A stretch of DNA of 64,000 nt, from assembly GCA_963693365.1 (NCBI GenBank), contig CAVNZM010000002.1, positions 13,082,001-13,146,000 of the forward strand, in the 5' to 3' direction. Each line of letters opens with the position of its first letter. Position 1 is the stretch's first letter. The position numbers and the translations under genes are program-made. The notes below the pieces were generated by a model. It was not told the DNA's origin. It made no database searches and saw only the letters and a list, made by a program, of their open reading frames with translations. This stretch comes from Amoebidium appalachense (lineage: Eukaryota > Ichthyosporea). Below are positions 44,000-59,224 of the stretch, one piece after another.

Positions 44000-44317
44000 T
44001 GATGTGGGTGGGTGGGTGATATCGGTGGTGGTTGATGCGTGGTGGGTGGGTGGGTGGGTGGGTGGGTGGATGGTGGGTGTGGGGCGTGGGGGACTTGGTT
44101 TCAGACACTGATGATGTCCATATAGAGTTACTTTAGGTGGACGGTATGAGAGGTGAGGTGGGTTACAGATTAATTAGAGTTGACCAATAACGGGGAGAGT
44201 CTACAAACAGGCGGATAGCCAGTGGGTTCATTTAGGAGCTCGAGCCATTAGGGAACCGAGTGGGCCCGGGGTAGCTGGATGTGGACGGGTGAAGGGTATT
44301 GAAATAGGTGATATAAT

Positions 44318-44358
<41 letters not shown>

Positions 44359-44370
44359 TGGAGGGAAGGG

Positions 44371-44411
<41 letters not shown>

Positions 44412-45336
44412 GTTCACAAGCAAGCGAGGTTAAGAGTGTGTGGGGTGGATGGCCCTGGAAAAGGGTACAGAGGAGTGAAGGATGCTGCCTATGATAGTGC
44501 ATCGGTTGGATGTGATATGAGTATGTAATGGATCTGTTAACGCTCGTGGTTAAAGGCACAAGTAGAAGGGAAGGCTGTATCGGGTACAAAGCACATTACA
44601 TACATATTGTTATTTGACATATTGTTTGGCTCAGTATTGTGCTATGTGGTAGTAGTGTGTTCAAATTAGTTTTAGTTTGCATTTTTAGTTTGCAATACTC
44701 ATTGGTTAAGGTCGAAACCAGTTCGATTGGATCACCCATATGAGGAAAGTTCGTAAAATTGATGGTACAATTGCAAAGCTTTGAGTGGTTTCTTAAGTGT
44801 AGTAGCCTGTGTGTATACTTTTGGCTGTGTGGACGGTTATGTGTTGTCTGTACATGTACGATGTAATGTAATTATTATCAGTACTAGGTCGATAGGTATC
44901 TCTCATCGGATAGGGCTTGCATAGTTCTTGTACTGTGTACTTTTTGCTACGTGGGTCTATACCACCTCATACTTGTACATGTATACTTAATTAATGCCAC
45001 GTTGTTCTGAATTCCGTAACAAATATTAAACGTGTACAATATATGGGTGTTGTGTACATAGTGCTCCTTTCTACTTGGCCCACGGCAGGCTGCACTCTCC
45101 CAGAGATCATGGCAAAAAACGAAACATGCGCATGCATATGTCCCACGGCAGCCCCCAAAATGCACGTGAAAAGTACTAATATTACTCGACAACAGCACCT
45201 CAGCATAAAAAGGACATATGGTGCATGCGCAGCTTGTAACCGACTGTGCAAGCAAAATGAAATATAATTAGGCACGCAGCCCAAATAAAGCCAGCCCTAC
45301 TCCCCCCGTGCACGTGCACCCCCCACCTCATCTGCA

Positions 45337-45388
<52 letters not shown>

Positions 45389-46440
45389 CGCACACACGCA
45401 CACACACAAAAAAAAAATGCTGTCTACACACATGGCACAAATGGTCACACACACAACAACGGGGTTCCCACCCACACAACCACCGACGACATCATTATAA
45501 CAAAAGGGAAACAGCGCAGCACGCACCAGGCTGGCTGAGCGTCACATGCTGAAGGCATGTAGTACATGCAATAGTGTGATTCGCACTGGTGTAGTGTACA
45601 TGTATGCAGCTCCATTTTCCATATATTTCCATATTAGGGCAGTGCTGGGTTTATTGATATCAACCATGCAGGAAAGCGAGCACAATATCTGTACATATGC
45701 AGACGAGGACCATAGCTAACCATAACAAATATTTAGTGCACATTCTTCCACTCATACCAGACGAGCTTTATAAAATACACGCTCATAAAATAGTTTGCAG
45801 GAGTACATACACGTACATCCAACTGTCACCGATTCTCCATCTCCTCTTCTATACATACCGAACGGCGCCAGCACAATTCCGTGGGCAAACAAATCCCAAC
45901 AAACAAACAAATTCCAATAAGTGGAGTCTGACCTCGTTCAAGATCCCCTGCCATCGATAAATCCGTGTTATGATGCACACATTCATTCAGGCCCACACTA
46001 AGAGCCGCTCAACCCCATTAATTGTTTCCATAACTAGCTGGGCCTGCCAGCATTCAGACTATGTATAATACAGGTGCCCGCAGCGATAATAATTATGATA
46101 TCGGCTGCCTTAAAAAGGGAAATATTGAGGTTTAGGGGCACACAAGCACGGGACAAGAGACCTCAAATGGATAACAAGAACCGAAATAGAAACGAGAGTA
46201 GTTGCCTGGTGGTTAGATTTGACAACATGTGGCAAATAAGGTGCTCTACATCAATAAACACGTGCGCGCGCACGTGTGTGTGTCTCTCTCTCTCTCTCTC
46301 TCTCTGCGTGTGTGTGTGTGTGTGCGCGCGCGCGCGTGTGCGCGCGTGTGTATGTGTATGTGGGGAGACCGGGAGAGGAGGAAAAAAGGAGGCAAGGATG
46401 CCCCGGCAAGGGGCCCGAGGAGGGGGAGGTGAGGGGGGGG
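44000..46440. other. Gene-free interval with simple repeats
   Basis: GGGT repeats at about 44010-44085, poly-T/poly-G at 44320-44410, (CA)n at 45342-45410, and (CT)n/(GT)n at 46277-46350 with poly-G after it. The rest is unique AT-rich DNA with no recognised gene. Confidence 0.6.
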
Positions 46441-46467
46441 GGGGGGGGGGGGGGGGGTTCTGTTCCA

Positions 46468-46858
46468 TTAAGGTGACCCAGCGGCAGCCTGGGCCCTCTT
46501 CTCCTGCCTGTGCTTGGTCTTGATGTAGCGCATGAGCTCAATCTGCACGTTAGGGCTCACTCCAAATATGCGCCCGGCAGCTCCAATGCTGCGTGGCTTG
46601 GCTGCCTTGAGCGTGTCACGTGCGTCACTTGCCAAAAATGGCAACCTGGTGGTGGTGGTGGGAGGGGAGGGGGGAGGGGGGGGGGGAGCAGGCGGGTTAG
46701 TATCATATGTGTAGCATAACTCTTATTTGTCCCATATATCTGTGCTTAAAATACGCAGGCACATGCGCATGCACAAAAGTGGCGTACATCAAACCATTAC
46801 AATGCATACATGTGTTGAAAAAAAAAAGAAAGAAAGAAAGAGAAGGAAGGGCTATGCA

Positions 46859-46893
<35 letters not shown>

Positions 46894-46898
46894 CCACA

Positions 46899-46954
<56 letters not shown>

Positions 46955-47853
46955 TAAACGGGGACAAAATGAAAGAAAAGAACATAACGACAGGAAAAAA
47001 AAAAAAACAAAAAACAAAAAAAAAAAAACCCAGGCCCGTTCGCACTTTGAGTAGTCGAGGTCTTCAGGGATCAACAGCTCCTCGTCCCGTCTGAAGTCCA
47101 AAATGTCCCTCTGCTGCCGGTCTAGGACGGACTCGTATTTGCCTGCAAAAGGAGTGTGGGGGTGAGTGTCGAAACAAACACACGTTCACCATGATTGTAA
47201 TATATATGCTACCAAGATTGATGGAGGCGACCCTGCGCGCGGGGGTCAGGGGGGGGGGGGGGGGGGGGGGGGGGGGAGGGATGTATGCGTTAGAGGGTTG
47301 GAAATATGGAGGAGGCAACAAAGAGCAACAACAAAACGTCACAAAAGTGGGGAAAGCCAAAATCAAACAATTTATGCGTGCAGGCAGAAGACACTTGAAC
47401 AGAGCCCATCATCAGGGGGGTTCCTATGCCTCCACAAAAGCATGGGCTTCCACTCTCTAACCTCTTGCGCGTGGTTCCCAACCCATACTTTGTTTCAACA
47501 GCAATAGGCGAGGAAGCAGGAAGAGGAAGCTTTACAGTATCTGTAGTAGTGATATGCAACGAATTTAACCACTGTGCAGGATAGATAGGAGAAGGAAGGA
47601 GAGGGGAGGGGGGGCGGGGGGGGAAGGCTTCACAATAATTATTTCGATTAAGAGGGCGAATAGCACGAACATAAACACTGCAGAAACATGCATGAATGGA
47701 TTGAGATCCGAAAACACATTCATAGAGCTTTGTGTATGTTTTTGTTGTAGTCAAGGGGGGGGGGGGGGGGGGGGGGGGGGAGGAGGGAGGGGGGCGAATG
47801 GGGGGAGAGAGATCATGGCGGGTAAGAAAGAGAGGGAGGGGAGAAGGGTTGAT

Positions 47854-47890
<37 letters not shown>

Positions 47891-48009
47891 GGGTAGGGAC
47901 CTTCAATCTCGATTCTTTCTCTCAGGTGAGGGGCAATGGTTGAGATCTCAGGCTGCACCTTTGCAAGGGCATCAATACCAACATCAACATAGGAGAGCAT
48001 GTCCCAGCC

Positions 48010-48045
<36 letters not shown>

Positions 48046-48306
48046 TGCGTGTGTGTGTGTGTGCGCGCGCGTGCGTGTGTGTGTGCACATCGGTCAGTTG
48101 ATGAACATGAATGTTTACCGCTCTGTTAGCAGTAGTGATACAGAAAAATGATTCACTCAAAGGCGAGGCCGGAAACGAAGCAAATGTAAAAGAAGGGAAC
48201 AGCGCGAAAAACCAACCAGGAAGGGAAATGCCTTCGGCATAAGCATGTAGGAGGTGATCTATCACAAATGTCATGCGCCAAACACATCATAAGACAGAGA
48301 GAGAGA

Positions 48307-48340
<34 letters not shown>

Positions 48341-48924
48341 GTCTATGTGGGCCTCTGTATGTGCCGTGCTTGCATGCGTGGGAACGAGGGCGCCCGGGTG
48401 CATGTCTGTGCATGTATGTTTGCGTGTGTATGTACATAAAACAAGAGATGCTTTGTTCTGATTAACAGACCCCCCCCCCCTCCCCCTCTCCCCCCCCCCC
48501 CCCCCCGAAAAAAAAAAAAAAAAAAAAAAAAGGAGAGCAATAAAAAGAAGCAGGAGGTAGACATAGAAACGCAGCACCCAAACAGAGACACGACGGGGAA
48601 GGAAAGGAGTCGCCATAAGCCACAAGATCAATCAACAGGGGGAAAAAAAAGCAAGCAAATAGAAATTCAGCCCCGTTCTGCTTGCACCGGGGGGGGGGGG
48701 GGGGGGGGGGGAGGGAGGAAGAGGGGAGAAGAGGGGGGGGGAGGGGGGGCTGGAGAGGGAGGAGGGGGGAGGGGGGAGGGGGGGGGGGGGGGGGGAATAT
48801 ATTCCACACCTGCGCACGACACCATCCTTCTTCACCGTCACCCCCAGTGCCTGTTCCCACTGGGTGGGGCCCAACTTGATGCCCTGTACAAGGGTCTTGC
48901 CTCGCGCCATCTCCCTCTCCGTCT

Positions 48925-48997
<73 letters not shown>

Positions 48998-49396
48998 TGT
49001 TTGGGTGGGTGGGTGGGTGGGGGGGGGGGGTTTTGAATGCGTCAAAAAGTACGAAGTACACAAGAACAAACGGATAACACGATGCAGAATGCAAGCCATA
49101 CATAAAGAGTATGCATAATAAGCAGAGCCCATCCTCAGGGGGGGCCCACGTCATCCACAGTACCCGAGTTTCGACCTATTCCCCTCGTTAACGAAACCCA
49201 ACTCAGATACTGTTTCACTTGAACATGAGTAGGTCACCCGTCTTGATCAGAGACGAGCAGGGTTGCTTATGCAGGCAAGGGCAGTGGGAAAGGCCGCGGG
49301 GGGGGGGGGGGGGGGGGGGGGGAGGGGGGGGGGGGGAGAGAGGGGGGGGGGGGGGGGAGAGAGGGTAGGTGTTGTGCGTGAGTGAGTGAGTGAGTA

Positions 49397-49457
<61 letters not shown>

Positions 49458-49463
49458 GTGAGT

Positions 49464-49520
<57 letters not shown>

Positions 49521-49779
49521 TGTGTGTGTGTGTGTGCGTGAGTGAGTGAGTGTGTCTGTGTGTTTGCGTGTGTGTGTGTGTGTGTGTTATGCGTGTGTGC
49601 AAGTATGTGTGTGTGTTTTGTGTGTGTGTGCCTGTTTCTGCATGTATGTGTGTGCATGCATGCATGCACGTGCGATGGTATGTGCGCGCATATGCATGAG
49701 TGTGCTTTCACATGCTTCCCATTTTGCAGCACGGTGAACAAGAGGTGAGCATCGATGATACGGCAAACGTAGCTTAATG

Positions 49780-49823
<44 letters not shown>

Positions 49824-50349
49824 ACAACCACCCACCCCACCCCCGTTGGAGAGTCAAAACCCATAATGTGAAGGCATAGGAACAGCCCTGATGATGAGCT
49901 CTGTTCAAGCATCTTCTGCCACTTTTTAATTTGTTAACTTTTCTTATTTGTTCCATTCTATGATTCGACTTCGGGTTTTTATGATTATTATGGTTTATTC
50001 TAATAAAATGCCCTTTGGTGTCTCCTGCATAATTCCACCTTTCTAATGTATACATCATCATCCCCCCCCTCCCCCCCCCCCCCCCAATATTTCCCACCCC
50101 TCTAATGTATACATCATCCCCTCCCCCTCTGCGCCCCCAGGAGGGCCCCAGCCCCTCACCCACCAAAAAAAAAAATAAAAAAAAAATAAAGATAGAACCA
50201 AAACCAAAAGCAAAAATAGAACATAAAAATAAAACCCACCTCTAGCCTGGCCAGTCTCTCTGCTGACACGCAGCCAATGGCAGCACCCATACGGGTCAGG
50301 CGGAGGTCGGCATTGTCGGCACGCATAGTAAGACGGTACTCGGCACGGC

Positions 50350-50394
<45 letters not shown>

Positions 50395-51580
50395 CGTGCA
50401 TGCGTGCGTGCTGGTGGGTAGGTGGGTGGATAATTGGGCTTTGGGGTTGTGGGCGGGTAAATTTTGGGGATTGGCGGGTGAAGAGGTTGATTAGGGAATA
50501 CAGAGGGTTCCAAGTACCTAATCCACATACCCTCACACAAAACGTTAACAAGAGCACAAGCGCACACACACGCACTCTCACACATATACACCGACACGTC
50601 GCATACACCACATCTGCACACACACACGTTCACAACACACATAAACCAAATCCCCGTCCACACATGCAAGCACACCCACCCACCCAACCACCCCCCCCCC
50701 CTCCCCCTCCCCCCCACCCCCCCTCCCGACCCACCCACATAACCAAACCCCCCTCCCTCCCCCCCTCCCCAACCCCCCCCAACCCCCCCCCCCCCCCCCC
50801 CTTCCCTCTCAAACATCACAACACCCACCCATGTGTCCCACAATCACACACCTCGTGAACATTCGATACGGTTCGGGTGTACCGTTCGTGATCAGATCGT
50901 CGATTAGAACCCCGACATATGCGGTGGCACGATCGAGCACAAACGGGGCCCTTCCCTGCACCTTAAGCCCCGCATTGATTCCCGCCATCACCCCCTGTGG
51001 AAAAAGTAATTTATGAATGTCGGAATTATGCCTCTCGCAAAAACAAAATGTTTTGTGTGTGAGAAATATATCTCTCGAACTGAACAAAGCACTTCGTCAG
51101 ATAGTGATGCAAACCACCAGTACTTTTTGTAAACTTTTTCGACTAAAGAAAGCACCAAGCTGGCCAAGTAGGGAATGAGCAGAGAGAGAAAGGAGGGGGA
51201 GGGGGGAGGGAGGGAAAGGGAGAGGGATTGAGGGACTAAGGGACTGAGCGAGGGAAGGAAGAATGGTGGAGAGAGGGGGGCAGGGAGGGAGGGAGGGAGG
51301 GAGGGGGAGAAGGGAGGGAGGGATGGATGGAGGGAGGGAGGGGGAGAAGGGAGGGAGGGACGGACGGACGGACGGAGGGAGGGAGGGAGGGAGGGACGGA
51401 GGGACGGAGAGAGAGAGCGAGAGAGGGAGGCCGGGCAGGCAGGGCGGGGAGCGAGCGAGAGACGGAGAGAGGGGGGGGGGGAGGGGAGAGAGGGGGGGGA
51501 GGGGGCTAGAGAGAGAGAAAGAGGGGGGGGGAGAGAGAGAGGGGCAGAGAGAGAGAGAGAGAGAGAGAGAGAATGTGTGT

Positions 51581-51611
<31 letters not shown>

Positions 51612-52251
51612 GGGGGAGGGGGAGAAGGGAAGGCAAAGACCTGAGATGCGGCTTCCTCATACCCCGTGGTCCCGTTGATCTGACCAGCTGGAAGGGGGGG
51701 GGGGGGGGGGGGGGAGACAGAAAGAGAGAGAGAGAGAGAGAAAGAAGGGGGGGGGGGGGGGGGAGGGAGGGAAGGAGGGGGGATTGTTAGCAATGTAAAG
51801 TGGTGAAAGAGAAAGGGGCTGGGTCGATGGAGAGATGGAATGGCGGGTGGACAAGGTTTAGCTTAGCTATTTCAATAACAGCAAAAAGATACTGTAACAA
51901 CGGTATCAGATTAATACTACTAAATACCACCGCCACCACACTATCTTCATTGCATTATCATTACGTTGGTTGGTTGGTTGGGGGCTGAGAGGGGAAGGTG
52001 GGGGGGAGGATGTGGGAGAGAGAGAGAGAGAGGCCAAGGGTAACACGAGTACAAGGAAGTACAAAGTAAGAAAGCGTTTCCACAACTTCTTTCTTCTCCA
52101 TACCGACACTCCTGATCTTGTGGAAATGAAACGTGCCACTGCAATTGTCATATATGAAAAAGAAAGGACAACGGGTGTTTGGATTTTGCGTGTGGATGTT
52201 GATGTGCAGGGGAAAGGGAAAGGGTGAAAGTAAGGGAGGGAGGGAGGAGGA

Positions 52252-52285
<34 letters not shown>

Positions 52286-52419
52286 AGAATGCGGAACCTG
52301 GTACGAAGTACAAGTACACGATGAGAAACACGGTGCAGGACACAAGCAAAAGTAAACATTCGAATATGCAATATCAGCAACGCGCGCAGTGTGCAAACAA
52401 GCAGAGCCAAGCCTCGAGT

Positions 52420-52450
<31 letters not shown>

Positions 52451-52591
52451 CTCACCAAGGAAAAGACCGGAAACCTTTTTCGTTTCCAAAGATGCAGTGA
52501 GCTCCCTCGGGTCAACATGGTCATATGCCACACCATAGCCTGTGTGTGTGTGTGTGTGTGCGCGCGCGCGTGCGCGTGCGTGCGTGCGTGC

Positions 52592-52670
<79 letters not shown>

Positions 52671-53620
52671 TGTGTCTGTCTGTCTGTGTGTGTGTGTGTG
52701 TATGCGCACGCGTGTGTTTGTGTGCGAGTGAGTGAGTGAGTGCGTGTACGTGTGTGTCCGTTGGTCCGTCGTTCATCCGTGTGTCGTTCTAAGGTGTGTA
52801 CGGGTGAACTTTGATTAATGTGCAGTGTGCATTGATGTGCTGTATAAGCAAATGACCCCCCCACTCCCCCCCCCCCCCCCCGGCCCCCCTCTCTCTACCC
52901 CCCCCCCCCCCCCGGCCCCTACCTCCCGCAAACACAAACATCTACCCCCACCCAATCATCTCCCCATTAGGCACTCCATCATTCCAGTGCACATTCCTTT
53001 TGCATTTCACACAAACCTGAGCGCAGCATGACGACATTCTCCAGCCCCTTTATGCACCTCAGGAACTGCAGCTGGTATTCCTCCGGCATGGTCATGCTGA
53101 TGCCGTTGGGGTACACCACGTGCGTGTTCAGCCCTGTGCCCACCTTACGTAAGTCTTGTGCAAGCACTCGCACACACGGTCACTCTCTATACGCACACCA
53201 AGCAGGGTCGAACCTTGTTGTGTACACACTGTATGAATGAAATTTGCACCCAAGACCGATCTATTAGGAAATATATACACACACGCTCAGGAAATCTTCG
53301 TGTTTCATGCGTGCCCGACCGCGTGGGTGAGTGGGTGAGTGGGTGGGGTGGGTGGGTGGCGGGGGGGGGGGGGGGGGGGGGGGGATGAGGAGGAGGGGGT
53401 GAGGAGAAAGCGGGAGGGGGGAGGGGGGAAATGGGAAGCAGCACCCCCCGTCCACAAGTGCCCACTAAGTGAGACAGCGCGTGGAGATGACGGGTGTATG
53501 ATATTGCACGTGTTGGTGTTTTGTGCGTATACCCAGTGTATAGAAAAGAAGTGATAGCACACCGCGCGCGAGATGTTTCATGTTTTTTGGGAAGAGAGAG
53601 GCAGGGCGAGGAGAGAAATA

Positions 53621-53658
<38 letters not shown>

Positions 53659-53742
53659 GGGCGCACCTTCGGGCTCCAGCCAGACCTGGTGTCTATCTTT
53701 GTGCGAAAAGCGGATGGTCTTGGACTCGATGGAAGGGCAGAA

Positions 53743-53785
<43 letters not shown>

Positions 53786-54385
53786 CGAGGGGAGAGGGAG
53801 GGCGGGAAGTTGGGGGAGAGGGGGAGAGGGAGGGAAACGTGAGGGGAGTGAGGGGAAAAGGGGAAGGGGGTTTGAATGCGGAGGGGGATGTTAACAACCA
53901 TGCCAGAGGAACTGGCAACCTCCATCCTCAGTTAGCCTTAATGAGACACATACCCCTAAGCGTTGCAAACCCCCTCCCCCCCCGCCCCCCACACACCCCC
54001 GGGGGGCATTATATACTTATGTATGTATGTATGTATGTTTAATGGAAAAAAGGGACAACAGGAGCAACGACCTTAGAAATCACCACCCATCTGCCAGATA
54101 AACCCTGTACGACGCAAACAGGCCATTCATAGCACGGGGAGAAATGTATGCACACATGCAGTTGGGGTGTGCATGTCATGATGTGGTTTGTGTGTCGCCT
54201 ACAGGCTATCTCACGCCTTGTGACTACAAAAGGAAGAAAGGTATGCTGTGATTCTGTGGATGGGTGGGTTGGAATGTGTTGAAAGTATCACTGTATGTGT
54301 GCGTACGTGCGTGTGGTGTGTGTGGATGTGTGTGCCAGCAGTGCGTGCCTGCGCGTGTAACATGTGTGCATTTGCGTTTCATGTA

Positions 54386-54447
<62 letters not shown>

Positions 54448-54512
54448 CGCGCGCGCGCGCAAACGGACACGTGTGCGCATGTACATGCGAGCACGTGTGT
54501 TTCGTATGTACA

Positions 54513-54546
<34 letters not shown>

Positions 54547-55775
54547 CGTGTGTGTGTGTGGGGGGGGGGGGGGGGGGAGGGGGGAGGTGTCTGCGTGTAT
54601 GTTTGCACACACATGTGTGAACATATGCGCACGTGCTTGTAACACACACATGTCGTACGTGTGTGTGTGCATGTGTACGCACGTGCATGCTCACGTACCG
54701 TGGCCCCCTTGTCTCCTCCTGCACGTGGCAGTTCTGGGTGAGTGTTGATCGGATGATGTCGTGAGCCTTTGCATTGGTGTGTGTCATATGGCACAGGACT
54801 TGCTGGTCCTGTGTGGAAAACAATGAGAAACCTAAAAATTAGTATAAGCAGATGAGAGGGAGTGGAAGAGAGGAAAGAGGGGAAAAAGGGGTGGAGAGGA
54901 ACGGGGAGGGAAGGGAAGGGAAGGGTAGGAGATGGGTAGGGGAGAGGAAAGCGGAGGGCCGGGAAGGCCGGGGGAGGGGGGGGGGGAGGTGAGTGAGAGC
55001 GAGGCAGAGGCAAAGGGGGAGGGATGAAGGGAGATAAATGGAAAACGAATGGTAACAATAAATAGATAACCCGTCGGCAAATTCCCTAACGGCCCCCCCC
55101 CCTCCCCTCCCCCCCCCAAACAACCAACCCCACCCCCCCCACACACACACCCGCACACACAAAACATGGGTTTTAGCTAAACCGAATGTGTGCATGTGTC
55201 AAGCCCTACCTAGGCCAACCGTGTTTCTTTACATCAAATATTGATCTTCATTTTTTTTATTTATAGTTTTTTCATTCCTTTTTTTACTTGGTGACGGTGG
55301 CGGTGGTAATTTGGTTGAGGAATGAAGGAGGGGCGGGGCGGGGGGGGGGGGGGGGGGGGGGGGGGTTAGAATATTAGGAGTTTGGGATAACTTACAGCAT
55401 GATCCACAGTCGTGTTCATAAACGAAAATGGTGTAGGAACATCATCCCCATACTGGGGTATGAGCTCGCTATAGTCTATAGTCCGACCATCAAGACGGGG
55501 GGGTGTGCCTGTCTTCAGCCTGCCCATCTTGAATCCAATGTTGTATAGTGTGTCGGCTAGCCCAATGGCTGCTTTCTCACCGTGACGGCCCGCGGGAATA
55601 CATTTGAGGCCTTGAAGGGGGAAAAAAAAAGGAAAAAAAAAAAAAAAAAAAAAGGAATTGTTAGAAGCCCTGAACCTGAAAATGTCGTTTGAAAAAAATA
55701 GAAAGAATTACATGAAAGTCTTTTGGATTGTTAGAGGAAAGCGGTGGATTGATGGGATGGGATGAATTGGTGCGA

Positions 55776-55851
<76 letters not shown>

Positions 55852-56451
55852 GCGCATGCATGTGTGCGTGCGCGCGCGCATGTGCGTGCATGCAAGTATA
55901 CGTCAGGCAAAGGCCGGGGGAGGGGGGGGGGGGGGGGGGGGGTTAAAAGGTAAAAATGCATAACAGGGTACGAAGCACACATTCACGTTGGACAACACAA
56001 CTCAGATTCCGGGGAAAAGGAGTATACACAGAACTTTATCATGGTTTTTCGGAGGACAAGGGGGGGGTGGGGTGGGGTGGGGGGGGGGGTTGAAGGGGGG
56101 ATTTTTGCACGTACCAATGTGGATTTCACCCCTCAGGAATGTTCCTGTGGTGATGACCACGGCATTTGCCTTGATGACGTCACCATTGGCTGCACGCATC
56201 GTGACGTCAGAATAGGGGGCCTGGGCCCAACCACACACCCACACACCCGCCCCTCCACATACGCGTGGGAACCTAACCTGGAAAAAACGAACCCTCCTCC
56301 TTCCATCCTCTTCCGCCCCGCCCCCTCTTCTCCACACAGGAATTCCCCCCCCCCCCCCCAAAAAAAAAACCCACACTCTCCTCCCCCCTCCCCCCCACAC
56401 TCAAGGTACACTCTTCTTTTAGCACTTCAGCCTTTCCTGCCCTTCCGTGCC

Positions 56452-56482
<31 letters not shown>

Positions 56483-56941
56483 ACAAAAAAAGAAAAGCAT
56501 GAGCTTCGACTCTTTAACCTCTCGCGCGTGGTTCCCAACCCATACTTTGTTTCGACAGCCTTGAATAGGCGAGTCCACCCGTCTTGGCCAAAGACGAGCA
56601 GGGTTGTTCAAGGAGTAGCAATCTAAGAACACAGGAGGATGAATTGAGACGGGCAGTTACATACCCAATTTCACCCCACAGACCCTCGGCCTGTCCTCGC
56701 TCTCTCCCTGCTCCAAAATCAAATCCTCAACGGAGCACTCATAAACACTCAGGTTGGGCGTGTTCTGAGGGAACAAAAAGGGCGAGGGGGGGGGAAGGGG
56801 GGGGGGGGGGGAGGTGGAGGAGGAGGAGGGGGGGGGGGGGGGTTAGTATTTAACATAGCAGAACATACGTGTGTCATGTCATGACTTCTACGAGGAGTTT
56901 AGTTATAAGGGGGGGGGGGGGGGGGGGGGGGGGGAGCAAAG

Positions 56942-56990
<49 letters not shown>

Positions 56991-57145
56991 TCTCTCACAT
57001 ACGAGGATGTGTTTGTGTGCGAATTGTTTTTTTTTTGTTTTTTTTTTTGCTCTTCCTTGATCTTCATTCTAATAATGTTAACTATCATCATCATCATCAT
57101 CATCATGATTATTATTACTACTATTATTACTATTATTATCACCAT

Positions 57146-57181
<36 letters not shown>

Positions 57182-57208
57182 TATACATATATACATATTG
57201 TTGTGTGT

Positions 57209-57270
<62 letters not shown>

Positions 57271-57351
57271 GTATACATTCAATAGCTCATCCTGGACTAC
57301 TCGTCGATAAATGTCTCGGTCAATCTGTGCCCGAGGGCCCTGAAAAAGAAA

Positions 57352-57392
<41 letters not shown>

Positions 57393-57693
57393 AGGGAGGA
57401 GGAGGACGGGGGGGAGGGGGGAGGGGGGGGGGGGAATAAGCAGTTAGCAATATTGAAATCGCTCAAAGGTTGTGTTTTGGTGAGCAAGAAACGGAGGGGA
57501 GTATGTAAGCGGAATAAAACGAGATGTATTGTGATCAGCGCTGAAAAGTACTTATACGACGGCATATAACCGTATTCTTCTACAATTGTGCATATATACC
57601 GTATTTCTTGGGCACTCTTCGTAAATCCCCCGTATTTTTCCTCACTCTCCGCCTTGTTTTTCTTGCTACATTTTTGCAGGCACGGAAGCATGC

Positions 57694-57752
<59 letters not shown>

Positions 57753-58665
57753 CATGACCTAAGCACCAAAAAACCTTGGAAGTAACCCATTTCTTCGCAC
57801 TTCTCCTCTGAGCAGTTATAGACCTCACCGCGGCGGCCGGCGGCTCAGATCGACCGAATAAAATGAAGCATAGCGATCAAAGGAAAGACACATGAAATTG
57901 ACCTTTTTTTATATTTATTAACTTTCATTGCGGCCAAAACCCATTACATGCTTAGTAGAAAATACGCAGGGGACCAAGACGCTTATTTTGATACCTTTAT
58001 ATACTGAGCGCAATACGAAGCCGCAAACTTTCGTATAGTAGAACTGTGATGCACACCCCCTTCATAGTAGCAAAAGTTTGAAAGTTTGAGTTTCATTTCA
58101 GTTTTGACCCATCAAATCGTTGAGCTCAAATTCATAGTCTCCCCCCGATGCGTCGACCGCCGCTGATCGAACTGGCCGGCAGGAGGCCGCTGGCGGCGGC
58201 CTGGAATACTACAAAACAAGTCCTACTTAGACAAAAACAATGGTTTTTCTTCACGCTAAGGACCAATCGGTATAAAAAAACGTCGTTTCATTGTGGATAA
58301 TTTGAGCTCAACATTGTTAGGCTTATACTATGACTAGAGGGCTGATATTTATGGATGAAAGAGGATTCGGGCCCATATTCCATATCCAGCATGCTACATT
58401 TTATTCCGGGACGTGGCTCACGGTAAGGTCTACAGACTTTACAAAAAACAAAAAAAACAAAACTCAACTTATTTCATCAAACCATACACCCATTTATTAT
58501 TATATTTTTTTATTACTGATAGTGTTATTATTAATATAAACAAGAGAATCTCACCTGCACGGCTGCTCCCTTACTTCTATTCAGCATCTTGAACTGAATC
58601 CCTGCCTTGTCTGCACAGAAACCACCACTCAGCCATCCCACTTGCATGTCACTATATGCTTTATC

Positions 58666-58696
<31 letters not shown>

Positions 58697-58924
58697 ACAC
58701 ACACACACCCACCCACACACCTTTTTCTTGTCTTGCAGCCCAGCCCCTCCCCCCCCCCCCCTCCTCTGCCTCCCTCCCTCCCCCCCCCCCCCCCCCCAAA
58801 AAAAAAAAAAGCTTCTTCCTTCTCCTGCTGCCCCCCCCCCCCCCCTCTCTTCCTACACACACACACACACACATACCACCACCACCAGCACCCAGGCTCC
58901 ATCCCCTCCATTCATCCCCCCTCC

Positions 58925-58960
<36 letters not shown>

Positions 58961-59192
58961 ACCCACCCCCCCCCTCTCCCCTCCCTCTCCCCTCCAAAAA
59001 AAGGTGTAAATGAGAAAAAGGCTGAGGGAGCCTACAGCAAATAGAAATGCTCCATATTAACTCTGAAAGAAGACACAAATGTACCCAGTGTACCGGGGTC
59101 AGAGGGGAGGGGAAGACCCCCCTCCTCCCCCCCCTCCCCCCTCCCACTCATATTGCCTTTGCTCATGCTTGCTCCCCGTCCCCCTCCCCCCC

Positions 59193-59224
<32 letters not shown>
